From Clostridia bacterium (GTDB lineage: Bacteria; Bacillota; Clostridia; Lachnospirales; Anaerotignaceae), in assembly GCA_900757025.1 (NCBI GenBank), contig CAAEMG010000133.1, positions 1 to 23,855 on the forward strand: a stretch of DNA of 23,855 nucleotides, read 5' to 3'. The position numbers were made by a program, and so were the translations under genes. The notes beneath the pieces are model-generated. The model was not told the DNA's origin. It searched no databases and saw only the letters and a program-made list of their open reading frames with translations. Below, one piece after another: positions 15,602 through 22,638 of this stretch (its first letter is position 1; each line of letters opens with the position of its first letter).

Positions 15602-15630
15602 TTGACTTTATTAAGCTGTTATTATAATAT
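15602..15630 (+). promoter_or_regulatory. Sigma-A promoter of the BTAD regulator gene
   Basis: TTGACT (15602-15607), then TAATAT at 17-base spacing (15625-15630) or TATAAT at 15-base spacing (15623-15628). It lies about 36 bases before the ATG at 15667. Confidence 0.6.
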
Positions 15631-15666
15631 TATACGTATATAAATTTCTATTTGGAGGTGAATTAT

Positions 15667-16914
15667 ATGCCGGAAAAACAACTGTTAAAAATTCAAATGC
15701 TTGGTGGGTTTTCCTTGTCTTACAACAATACACCTATAGTATTGGAACGCAGCAGTGTTACAAAGGCAACCCAGCTTCTCCAATATCTTACTTATCATAT
15801 AAATGAAAAAATTCCAAGAAACACTCTTATAAATATGCTCTACGGAAATGATGATATAGGAAATCCTGCCAATAATCTTAAAGTAAATCTTTTCCGTTTA
15901 AGAAAAATTTTGGCTTCTTCCTGTCTTCCCGAAGGTGAATATATTATTTTTAAATCCGGAATGTATAGCTTTTCACCCAATCTTCCGGTAGAAATAGATT
16001 GCAAAGTTTTTTCCGATTTTGTAAATCTTGCAAAAAAAAGTGAAGATGATGATGAAAAATCCGTTCTTCTTCAGCGTGCAATAAATCTTTATACAGGTGA
16101 ATTTCTTCCTATGCTTTCCACAGAGCCTTGGGTTGTTGTTGAAAACGTAAAATATTATGACGAATATCTCTATTGTATAAAAGAAGCTTACAGAATATTG
16201 AAAAAATCAGGCGACTTTAATCTGCTTTTTGATATATGTTCCCGTGCCGCATCAATATATCCTTATGATGAGGAAATACAGATGTTTAAAATCTCCTGTC
16301 TTATTGATATGGAAAGATTTTTAGATGCAAAAGAGGCTTACGACGAAGTTGCGAAACGCTTTTTCGAAGACCTCGGCATATCTCCTTCTAACAATATGAA
16401 AGAGCTTTATAACAAACGCTTGGGAAATATACAGCTTACAATTTCCGATGTTTCAAAAATAAAAGAGCTTATAAAAGAAAAAGACAACACAAAAGGCGCA
16501 TACTACTGCAACTATCTCGGCTTTATAGACAGCTACCGTTTTATAGCCCGTGTGGTTGAAAGAAGCGGACAGTCTATATATCTTAGCCTTTTTACCCTTA
16601 CAGACACAAAGGGCAAGCCTTTGGAAACCGGCGAAAAACTTACAGAGGCTGTTAAATCTCTGCACAGCGTTATTGCAAACAGCCTGCGCCGTGGGGATTT
16701 ATACACACGCTACAGCCAAAATCAGTTTCTTGTTCTTCTGGTTGGCATAAATTATGAAAACTGTTCTATAGTTTCAAACAGAATTTTCTCAAATTTTGAT
16801 GAGCTTAAAATAAGGGGCATACGTTTAAGCGCAGCCTCAATTTCGGGAACAGATGTTGAACAGCCGAAAAACAAAGAGCCTTTAAAATTTTTAAACACAG
16901 CAAAATGGCAGTAA
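15667..16914 (+). CDS. BTAD/SARP-type transcriptional regulator with degenerate GGDEF-like C-terminus
   Basis: A 415-residue cytosolic regulator. Residues about 5-105 form an OmpR/SARP-like winged helix (IQMLGGFSLSYNN start, NLFRLRKIL recognition region, GMYSF hairpin). About 110-255 are a helical bacterial transcriptional activator domain (BTAD, TPR-like). The rest, about 275-400, resembles a diguanylate cyclase fold: LRRGDLYTRYSQNQFLVLL (340-358) aligns with the GGDEF region, but the signature itself reads SQNQF (350-354), so it cannot be an active cyclase of the usual kind and may instead bind a nucleotide or a partner. The start at 15667 follows GGAGGTG with 6-base spacing; a TTG at 15652 is less likely. 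It is monocistronic. Targets are unknown; the neighbouring hydrogenase operon is convergent. Confidence 0.8.
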   Translation: MPEKQLLKIQMLGGFSLSYNNTPIVLERSSVTKATQLLQYLTYHINEKIPRNTLINMLYGNDDIGNPANNLKVNLFRLRKILASSCLPEGEYIIFKSGMYSFSPNLPVEIDCKVFSDFVNLAKKSEDDDEKSVLLQRAINLYTGEFLPMLSTEPWVVVENVKYYDEYLYCIKEAYRILKKSGDFNLLFDICSRAASIYPYDEEIQMFKISCLIDMERFLDAKEAYDEVAKRFFEDLGISPSNNMKELYNKRLGNIQLTISDVSKIKELIKEKDNTKGAYYCNYLGFIDSYRFIARVVERSGQSIYLSLFTLTDTKGKPLETGEKLTEAVKSLHSVIANSLRRGDLYTRYSQNQFLVLLVGINYENCSIVSNRIFSNFDELKIRGIRLSAASISGTDVEQPKNKEPLKFLNTAKWQ

Positions 16915-16953
16915 TAAACGGCTTATTCCATAAAAGGAATAAGCCGTTTTATT
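16915..16953. terminator. Bidirectional terminator between the BTAD regulator and hydA
   Basis: AAACGGCTTATTCC (16916-16929) pairs perfectly with GGAATAAGCCGTTT (16936-16949). It is A/T-rich on both sides and serves both convergent genes. Confidence 0.9.
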
Positions 16954-16970
16954 ATTTAATCATATTTTCA

Positions 16971-18725
16971 TTACATAAGTTTCTTTCTTGCCGGTGCCAA
17001 AGGCATTTCCCAGCCTTCATGGTCTGTATGAAGAAGGTCATGGCTCTTGTGTGACAAAGGCGTTTTAAGGAAATCGGAATAAAGATTTATTATTTCCGGA
17101 TTTTCATGGCTCATTCTTATATCACTTGTTTTATCAAGGAAGTATAAAACATCGGCTCTTTCTCCCGCCATTTCACAGCCATCTTTTATAGGCTGACCTC
17201 CGCCGCCGGCACAGCCGCCGGGACAAGCCATAATTTCAACAAAATCATATGTAACTTTGCCCTTTCTTATAGCTTTTATAAGTTTTCTTGCATTACCAAG
17301 TCCGCTTGCAACGGCAACTCTGAGTTCTGTTCCGGCTATTTCAAATGTTGCTTCTCTCCAGCCGTCCATTCCTCGTATATTCTTAAAAGCATCTGCATCG
17401 GGATTTTCTTTTGTTACCAGATAATATGCACTTCTCAGTGCCGCCTCCATAACTCCGCCTGTTGCGCCAAATATAACGCCTGCGCCTGTTGCCTTGCCCA
17501 AAGGGTCATCAAAGGCAAGCTCTTTAAGTGTTGAAGGCTCTATATGCTCTGCTCTTATCATTCTGGCAAATTCTCTTGTTGTAAGAACCAAATCAACATC
17601 TCTGCCTGTTCCGGCATCGTTCATTGTAGGCAGTGCGGCCTCTCTTTTTTTGGCTACACAAGGCATAATTGAAACAAGAAATACTTTCTGAGGGTCCAAC
17701 CCAAGTTTTTTTGCATAATATGCCTTAAATATTGCGCCGAACATCTGCTGTGGGCTTTTTGCGCTTGAAAGACACTTAACCATATCCGGATACTGGCTCT
17801 TTATAAAGCGAACCCAGCCAGGACAGCATGACGTAAACATAGGGTATGTACAGCCGCCGGCTTTATTTTTAAGTCTTTCCAAAAGCTCACTGCCTTCTTC
17901 CATAATTGTAAGGTCGGCAGAAAAGTCTGTGTCAAACACATAGTCAACGCCCATATGTTTAAGAGCCGCAACTATTTTTCCCGTTGTTGCCTCTTCCCTT
18001 GAAAGGCCAAGTTCCTCGCCCCATGCGGCACGAACGGCAGGAGCAACCTGAACAACAACCGTCTTTTCTTTGTCTGCAAGTGCGTCAAAAAATTCCTGTG
18101 TATGGTCACGGCTTCTGAGCGCTCCTACAGGACAGTGGGTTATACACTGGCCGCAAAGCGAACAGTCTGCATCCATAATTCTTCTGTTTTGGCTTACGTC
18201 AACTGTTGTTCTTGCGCCTGTACCTTCAACGTCCCATATATTAAGGCTCTGAACCTTGTCGCATATCTGAACGCATCTCATACATTTTATACATTTTGAA
18301 GAGTCCCTTATAAGCATACTTCTGTGGCTCCACTGGAACTTGCTTGTTTTTACTTCATAAGGTATTTCGTTTATGCAAAGGTCTGTTGAAATTTTCTGCA
18401 ATGTACAGTTTCCGCTTCTTGTACAGATAGCGCAGTTTGTTCTGTGCTGTGAAAGTATAAGTTCAACGTTTGTTTTTCTCGCTTCTCTTACCTTCGGGCT
18501 GTTTGTGCGCACAACCATGCCTTCTTTAACATAGTTGTTGCAGCTTGGCACAAGTATGTCTACTCCGTCTATTTCAACTATACATATTCTGCACGCAGCT
18601 ATCTCGTTTATATCTTTAAGGAAACAAAGAGTAGGGATATTTATGCCTACAGAACGGGCAGCTTCAAGTATAGTTGTATTTTCGTTTACCTCAACAGGTA
18701 TGTTGTCTATTGTAAGCTTTACCAT
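16971..18725 (-). CDS. hydA: [FeFe]-hydrogenase catalytic subunit, CpI-like
   Basis: A 584-residue cytosolic [FeFe]-hydrogenase. Order of clusters: N-terminal [2Fe-2S] (C34, C45, C48, C62), His-ligated [4Fe-4S] (H94, C98, C101, C107), two ferredoxin-type [4Fe-4S] (C145/C148/C151/C155 and C188/C191/C194/C198) and the H-cluster domain with TSCCPGW (298-304), MPCVAKKREA (354-363) and MACPGGCAGGGGQP (499-512). C301, C356, C501 and C505 are the expected H-cluster ligands and C300 the proton-transfer Cys. Length and layout match the CpI/M3 type. The ATG overlaps the stop of the upstream flavoprotein gene by 7 bases, so the two are probably made as a complex. Maturases HydE, HydF and HydG are not in the window. 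Confidence 0.96.
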   Translation of the reverse strand: MVKLTIDNIPVEVNENTTILEAARSVGINIPTLCFLKDINEIAACRICIVEIDGVDILVPSCNNYVKEGMVVRTNSPKVREARKTNVELILSQHRTNCAICTRSGNCTLQKISTDLCINEIPYEVKTSKFQWSHRSMLIRDSSKCIKCMRCVQICDKVQSLNIWDVEGTGARTTVDVSQNRRIMDADCSLCGQCITHCPVGALRSRDHTQEFFDALADKEKTVVVQVAPAVRAAWGEELGLSREEATTGKIVAALKHMGVDYVFDTDFSADLTIMEEGSELLERLKNKAGGCTYPMFTSCCPGWVRFIKSQYPDMVKCLSSAKSPQQMFGAIFKAYYAKKLGLDPQKVFLVSIMPCVAKKREAALPTMNDAGTGRDVDLVLTTREFARMIRAEHIEPSTLKELAFDDPLGKATGAGVIFGATGGVMEAALRSAYYLVTKENPDADAFKNIRGMDGWREATFEIAGTELRVAVASGLGNARKLIKAIRKGKVTYDFVEIMACPGGCAGGGGQPIKDGCEMAGERADVLYFLDKTSDIRMSHENPEIINLYSDFLKTPLSHKSHDLLHTDHEGWEMPLAPARKKLM

Positions 18726-20554
18726 TTTATTTCCCTTCCTCCCTTAAATATTCCGTAGCCGTAGTGGTCACATCTGAGGCATCTTGCCGATTCGTTAAGT
18801 GCCTCTTCTTCCGTAAGGCCGCTTTCTATTATGTTAAAGTCATTGTTTCTTTCTCCGGCATTTCTTTCGGTTGTGTTTATTCTTCCGCAGGCGTGTTTAA
18901 TGCCTATTCTTGCATCAGGAATTTCAACATCAACCTCTATTGTATGGCGGAAGCCAAGATATTCGTCTATATTTGCCGCGGCAACCTTTCCTGCCGCAAT
19001 GGCTCTTATAACCGTTGCCGGTCCTGTTACGCAGTCGCCTCCCGCAAATATTCCGTCTATATTTGCAAGGTTGCTGCTTGAAAGAGCATCTATAACGCCT
19101 TTTTTGATAGGTATGCCAAACTCTTCAAATGGCTGAATTTCAACACCCTGACCTATAGCAACTATAATTATGTCGCAAGGTATTCTTACTTCCGGTGTGT
19201 TTGCGTCAAAAGGCTTTGGTCTGCCGTTTTTGTCTACCTCGCCTATAATCTGAGGCTGAACCCAAAGAGCCGTTACGTTGTCGTCGTCATCGCCGGCTAT
19301 TCTTACAGGCTTCTGAAGGCAGAGTATTTCGCATCCTTCGCTTATTGCTCCGTCAACTTCCGAAGGCATAGCCGTCATATCTATTTTTCTTCTTCTGTAT
19401 ACACAAGTTACGCTTGCCGCTCCAAGACGCTTTGCACTTCTCGTACAGTCCATGGCTACGTTTCCGCCGCCTACAACCACAACTCTTTTTTTCGTAAAGT
19501 CGGGAAGTGTTCCGTCGCCGATATTTCTAAGCATTTCAACGGCAGATATAACGCCTTTTTTGTCCTCGCCTTCAATGCCTATTTTCTTGTATGTATGAGC
19601 ACCTATGGAAATATAAATACAGTCAAATTCTTCTTTAAGCTGAGGTATAGTTACATCTTCGCCAATCTGAACGCCCATATGTGCGATAACGCCTGTGGAG
19701 AGTATGCTTTCTATGTCGTCACGAAGCATTTCTCTCGGCAGACGGTAGCTTGGTATGCCGTAACGCATCATACCGCCAAGTTTCTGCCTTTTTTCAAATA
19801 CTTCTACGTGGTGTCCCATAAGAGCAAGATAATATGCCGCACTAAGGCCTCCAGGGCCACCGCCTATAATGGCAACCTTTTTGCCTGTTGCAGGGCTACA
19901 TTCCGGAACAGGAACATTTCCTGCGTTGTCAACGGCAAATCTTTTAAGAGCGTGTATATTAATCGAATCATCTATCATATTTCTTCGGCATCTGCTTTCG
20001 CAAGGATGCTCGCAAACCATAGCACAGGCTGTCGGGAAAGGATTATCCTTTCTTATAAGACGTATGGCATCGGCATATCTTCCCGCCGAAATAAGGCTTA
20101 TGTATCCCGGTATGTCAACTCCCGCAGGACAGAGGGATACGCAAGGCACAGGCTGATAAATATTGAAAAGACAACGGTTATTTGTTACGTGTTCAATATA
20201 ATCATCTCTAAAGCCCAAAACACCTTTAAGAACCATTTCCGCCGCTTCTATACCTATGGCACAATCGGCAGAGTTTTTAATTACTCTGGCTGTTTTTTCT
20301 ATAAGGTCAATAGTTTCCAGTGTTCCTTCGCCTTCAAGCACGCTTTCAAGCAAATCCGAAAGCTGTCCGAGACCCACACGGCAGGGAACGCATTTACCAC
20401 AGGTCTGAGCATGACAAACCTTCAAAAATGCACTTGATATATCCACAGGACAGATACCCGGAGGGCTGGCTGTTATTCTGCGTTCAATATCCTTATATAA
20501 TTCTTCAACTACCGTTTGGGCTTCGTTAGGCGTTTTAATTCTAAGTCTGCTCAT
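18719..20554 (-). CDS. NuoF-tail/GltD fusion flavoprotein, hydrogenase partner
   Basis: A 611-residue cytosolic electron-transfer protein. Residues about 35-115 match the C-terminal [4Fe-4S] domain of NuoF (TCGKCVPCR with C52, C55, C58 and fourth ligand C98), but the NuoF FMN/NADH-binding part is absent. From about 135 it is GltD/NfnB-like: an N-terminal Cys set (C138, C142, C177, C181, C185, C189), an FAD Rossmann motif GGGPGGLSAAYY (231-242), a second nucleotide-binding motif VVGGGNVAMDC (360-370) with VYRRRK (385-390) suggesting NAD(P)H, and AGGDCVTGPATVIRAI (504-519) closing the FAD site. The tail carries RCLRC (591-595). The start at 20554 is set by AAGGAGGT 7 bases upstream. It is the first gene of a two-gene operon with hydA, behind a sigma-54 promoter. 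It probably passes electrons between NAD(P)H, ferredoxin and the hydrogenase; bifurcation is possible but unproven. Confidence 0.88.
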   Translation of the reverse strand: MSRLRIKTPNEAQTVVEELYKDIERRITASPPGICPVDISSAFLKVCHAQTCGKCVPCRVGLGQLSDLLESVLEGEGTLETIDLIEKTARVIKNSADCAIGIEAAEMVLKGVLGFRDDYIEHVTNNRCLFNIYQPVPCVSLCPAGVDIPGYISLISAGRYADAIRLIRKDNPFPTACAMVCEHPCESRCRRNMIDDSINIHALKRFAVDNAGNVPVPECSPATGKKVAIIGGGPGGLSAAYYLALMGHHVEVFEKRQKLGGMMRYGIPSYRLPREMLRDDIESILSTGVIAHMGVQIGEDVTIPQLKEEFDCIYISIGAHTYKKIGIEGEDKKGVISAVEMLRNIGDGTLPDFTKKRVVVVGGGNVAMDCTRSAKRLGAASVTCVYRRRKIDMTAMPSEVDGAISEGCEILCLQKPVRIAGDDDDNVTALWVQPQIIGEVDKNGRPKPFDANTPEVRIPCDIIIVAIGQGVEIQPFEEFGIPIKKGVIDALSSSNLANIDGIFAGGDCVTGPATVIRAIAAGKVAAANIDEYLGFRHTIEVDVEIPDARIGIKHACGRINTTERNAGERNNDFNIIESGLTEEEALNESARCLRCDHYGYGIFKGGREIKW

Positions 20555-20635
20555 ATTCAAACCTCCTTTTTCCAATTAAACATCGGTTTTTAAAGCCGAG
20601 TCCCCTTCACAACGATATTTCTCCTCAATTCTATA

Positions 20636-20654
20636 TTAGCAAAAATCGTTCCAA
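20636..20654 (-). promoter_or_regulatory. Sigma-54 promoter of the hydrogenase operon
   Basis: Minus strand: TTGGAACGATTTTTGCTA. The invariant GG (20652-20651) and GC (20640-20639) are exactly 10 bases apart and the -12 box is TTGCT; the -24 box is TGGAACG against the usual TGGCACG. The predicted start is about 73 bases before the flavoprotein ATG. Confidence 0.68.
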
Positions 20655-20686
20655 AAATAAATAAAAAAATTCATTCACTTCACTCA

Positions 20687-20715
20687 TTGACACAGGATAA
20701 AAAAATATTTATCCT
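20687..20715 (+). promoter_or_regulatory. Promoter of the enhancer-binding protein gene with overlapping dyad
   Basis: TTGACA (20687-20692), 17-base spacer, TATCCT (20710-20715). A perfect 8-base inverted repeat AGGATAAA (20694-20701) / TTTATCCT (20708-20715) fills the spacer and -10. A protein bound there would block this promoter; seen from the divergent hydrogenase promoter, the dyad lies in upstream-activator distance. Confidence 0.5.
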
Positions 20716-20773
20716 AAATATATATGTTTTTTTCACTTTAAATGCACAATTTTTTTATTGCGGAGGCAGTTTA

Positions 20774-22171
20774 ATGGAAAATTTTTTTAACAATCTTTCC
20801 GATGAGGCAAGAGAGCTGCTTTTAAATGAGCTGCTTTTTAACGACCTTATCGGCGTAAATATAACCGACAAAGACGGCAATGTTCTTTTTTTAAATGACT
20901 CACATACCAGAATAACAGGTCACCCAAAATCACTTTATCTCGGCAGAAACATGAAAGACCTTGAGGATAAAGGTGCTGTTTCCAAATCGGCAACCTTAGA
21001 GGTTTTAAAAATAAAAAAAGACGTTATAATGCACCAGAAAAACGAATCAGGAAAAAATTTTCAGGTTCGCAGTATGCCTGTTTTCAACAAAAAAGGCGAA
21101 ATGTGCTTTGTTTTAAACCTTCTTACCGACATTACAGAGCTTACAACCACAAAAGAAAAAATTACGGAAATAGAAGAATACAATCAGTTTCTTAAAAAAG
21201 TTTTGGATAAAGAAAGCAGCCTTATATATCAAAGCCGAATTATGCAGCAGGTTGTGGAGCTTTCCCATAAGGTTGCCGAGGCAGATGTTACCGTACTCAT
21301 AACAGGCCCTTCCGGCGTAGGAAAAGAACATATAGCCGACATTATACACGAAAACAGCAAACGCCGACACAAGCCTTTTGTTAAAATAAACTGTGCCGCA
21401 ATGCCCGAAAATCTTCTTGAAAGTGAGCTTTTCGGCTATGAACCGGGAGCTTTTACCGGTGGAAACCCCAAAGGCAAAAAAGGTCTTTTCGAGGTGGCTC
21501 AGGGCGGCTCAATAATGCTGGACGAAATAGGCGAACTTCCTATGGTTCTTCAGCCTAAACTTCTTCGTGTTCTTCAGGAAAGGGAAATACGCCGAATAGG
21601 CGGCAGCAAGCCAATAAAGGTTGATTTTCGCCTTATATCGGCAACCAACGTAAATTTAAAAGAAAAAATAGAAGAAAAACAGTTCCGTGAAGATTTATAT
21701 TACAGATTAAACATTATCGAAATCAAAATACCGGCTCTGGAGGACAGACGTGAAGACATTCCTCTTCTTGCAGACCATTTTATAAAGCTTTTTAATGCCA
21801 AATACAGCCTTCATAAAACCCTTGATATAGAAGCTGTAAAATATCTTTGCCAGTGCAGCTGGCCCGGAAACGTGCGTGAGCTTAGAAATGTTGTGGAAAG
21901 GCTTATAATACAAAGCAGCCACGACGTTATATCGGCAAAAGAGGCATATGAAGCAATGGGTATGTTAAAAATTAAAAGCGGAAATCAAACCGTAGAGCTT
22001 GATGAAGCCTCCGGCGATGTTTCTTTAAAGGAAATGATGGAAAACTACGAAAAGAAAATACTGGAAGAATACATAAAAATATATAAAACAGGCACAGAGC
22101 TTTCAAAAAGGCTCAAAACCGACCAATCTACTATATCCAGAAAACTTTCAAAATATCATATATCCTATTAA
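20774..22171 (+). CDS. PAS-domain sigma-54 enhancer-binding protein
   Basis: A 465-residue activator that remodels sigma-54 polymerase with ATP. Residues about 15-125 are a PAS sensor (DKDGNVLFLNDSHTRITGH), and a coiled linker leads to the AAA+ domain (about 150-385): Walker A GPSGVGKE (178-185), the sigma-54-contacting loop GAFTGG (225-230; canonical GAFTGA), Walker B IMLDEIGELP (247-256), arginine-finger region (RLNIIEIKIPALEDRREDI) and GNVREL (365-370). The C-terminal helix-turn-helix (about 438-460, LSKRLKTDQSTISRKLSKY) is of the TyrR/RocR-like kind. No receiver domain, so it probably senses a metabolite or redox state. The start at 20774 follows GGAGG with 7-base spacing. It lies upstream of, and in the same direction as, a sigma-54-dependent hydrolase gene, its likely target. 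Confidence 0.95.
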   Translation: MENFFNNLSDEARELLLNELLFNDLIGVNITDKDGNVLFLNDSHTRITGHPKSLYLGRNMKDLEDKGAVSKSATLEVLKIKKDVIMHQKNESGKNFQVRSMPVFNKKGEMCFVLNLLTDITELTTTKEKITEIEEYNQFLKKVLDKESSLIYQSRIMQQVVELSHKVAEADVTVLITGPSGVGKEHIADIIHENSKRRHKPFVKINCAAMPENLLESELFGYEPGAFTGGNPKGKKGLFEVAQGGSIMLDEIGELPMVLQPKLLRVLQEREIRRIGGSKPIKVDFRLISATNVNLKEKIEEKQFREDLYYRLNIIEIKIPALEDRREDIPLLADHFIKLFNAKYSLHKTLDIEAVKYLCQCSWPGNVRELRNVVERLIIQSSHDVISAKEAYEAMGMLKIKSGNQTVELDEASGDVSLKEMMENYEKKILEEYIKIYKTGTELSKRLKTDQSTISRKLSKYHISY

Positions 22172-22181
22172 AAGCACGGTT

Positions 22182-22195
22182 ATGCAAAAATGCAA
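22182..22195. promoter_or_regulatory. Putative upstream activator site 1
   Basis: ATGCAAAAATGCAA: two TGCA blocks four bases apart. Its reverse complement (TTGCATTTTTGCAT) matches the other copies. Confidence 0.55.
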
Positions 22196-22198
22196 TAA

Positions 22199-22212
22199 AT
22201 GTAATTTTGCAT
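22199..22212. promoter_or_regulatory. Putative upstream activator site 2
   Basis: ATGTAATTTTGCAT: TGTA-N4-TGCA, centred 17 bases from site 1. Confidence 0.55.
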
Positions 22213-22267
22213 AACCACTTATTTTTGCCTCTTTTCAGCCTTTTTTTAATATTCAGTCGAAATTATA

Positions 22268-22281
22268 ATGCAGTTTTGCAT
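22268..22281. promoter_or_regulatory. Putative upstream activator site 3
   Basis: ATGCAGTTTTGCAT: an exact TGCA-N4-TGCA copy, and a perfect palindrome at the outer five bases of each side. Confidence 0.6.
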
Positions 22282-22358
22282 ATAGTTTGAATTCAAAATA
22301 TTTCATCAATTTTGTCTTTTTTGCCGCAAAACAAAAAAATTTTCAGCTTTTCAGAGTT

Positions 22359-22370
22359 CCCCCCCCCCCC
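22359..22370 (+). repeat. 12-base poly-C tract
   Basis: Twelve consecutive C in AT-rich DNA between activator sites 3 and 4, about 160 bases upstream of the sigma-54 promoter. Such homopolymers slip during replication. The exact length may vary between cells or be a sequencing uncertainty. Confidence 0.9.
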
Positions 22371-22371
22371 A

Positions 22372-22385
22372 TTGATTTTTTGCAT
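22372..22385. promoter_or_regulatory. Putative degenerate activator site 4a
   Basis: TTGATTTTTTGCAT: the left half is TGAT instead of TGCA. Centred 18 bases before the next site, like the pair formed by sites 1 and 2. Confidence 0.4.
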
Positions 22386-22389
22386 ATTT

Positions 22390-22403
22390 ATGTATTTTTG
22401 CAT
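22390..22403. promoter_or_regulatory. Putative upstream activator site 4b
   Basis: ATGTATTTTTGCAT: TGTA-N4-TGCA, followed by AA as in sites 2 and 5. Confidence 0.55.
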
Positions 22404-22443
22404 AAGCTCATATTCCGAAATTCCTTGATTTTACAGTGTTTTA

Positions 22444-22457
22444 ATGCGTTCTTGCAT
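22444..22457. promoter_or_regulatory. Putative upstream activator site 5
   Basis: ATGCGTTCTTGCAT within the wider palindrome TTAATGC...GCATTAA. It is the nearest site to the promoter, centred about 78 bases before the -24 GG. Confidence 0.55.
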
Positions 22458-22525
22458 TAAAGTATAACTTTTTAACAATTTTTGTACGATTTTTGTCTGT
22501 TTTACAAGCATATTTGAATTATTTT

Positions 22526-22544
22526 TTGGCATATACATTGCTAT
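22526..22544 (+). promoter_or_regulatory. Sigma-54 promoter of the hydrolase gene
   Basis: TTGGCATATACATTGCTAT: the invariant GG (22528-22529) and GC (22540-22541) are exactly 10 bases apart, with TGGCA and TTGCT boxes. The expected start is near 22553, about 85 bases before the ATG. Confidence 0.87.
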
Positions 22545-22638
22545 ATAATAAAATAACAATAAATTTATTTGCGCTGATAAATATTATATGTAAATATTAA
22601 CCAACTATTATAAAACACACAGAAAGGGTGGAGCGAAT

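Larger units (their letters stand above)
15344..15666. other. Gene-free stretch between degV and the BTAD regulator
   Basis: About 320 AT-rich bases between divergent genes. It contains one promoter candidate for each gene. Nothing else is recognisable. Confidence 0.7.
22178..22216 (+). terminator. Perfect inverted repeat after the activator gene (terminator and/or paired enhancer sites)
   Basis: GGTTATGCAAAA (22178-22189) pairs perfectly with TTTTGCATAACC (22205-22216) over a 15-base loop. It starts 7 bases past the stop codon and could end the transcript, although the T run behind it is short. It also contains the first two TGCA-N4-TGCA sites. Confidence 0.5.
22172..22638. other. Gene-free control region upstream of the hydrolase gene
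   Basis: About 465 bases that carry a large inverted repeat, six TGCA-N4-TGCA-type sites, a 12-base C tract and a sigma-54 promoter, followed by a leader of about 85 bases. No coding frame is seen. Confidence 0.8.

Noticed and set aside
19595..20437. Plus-strand open frame of 280 codons
   Set aside because: Lies wholly antisense to the GltD-like gene, which has clear motifs over the same span; composition is typical of a shadow frame.
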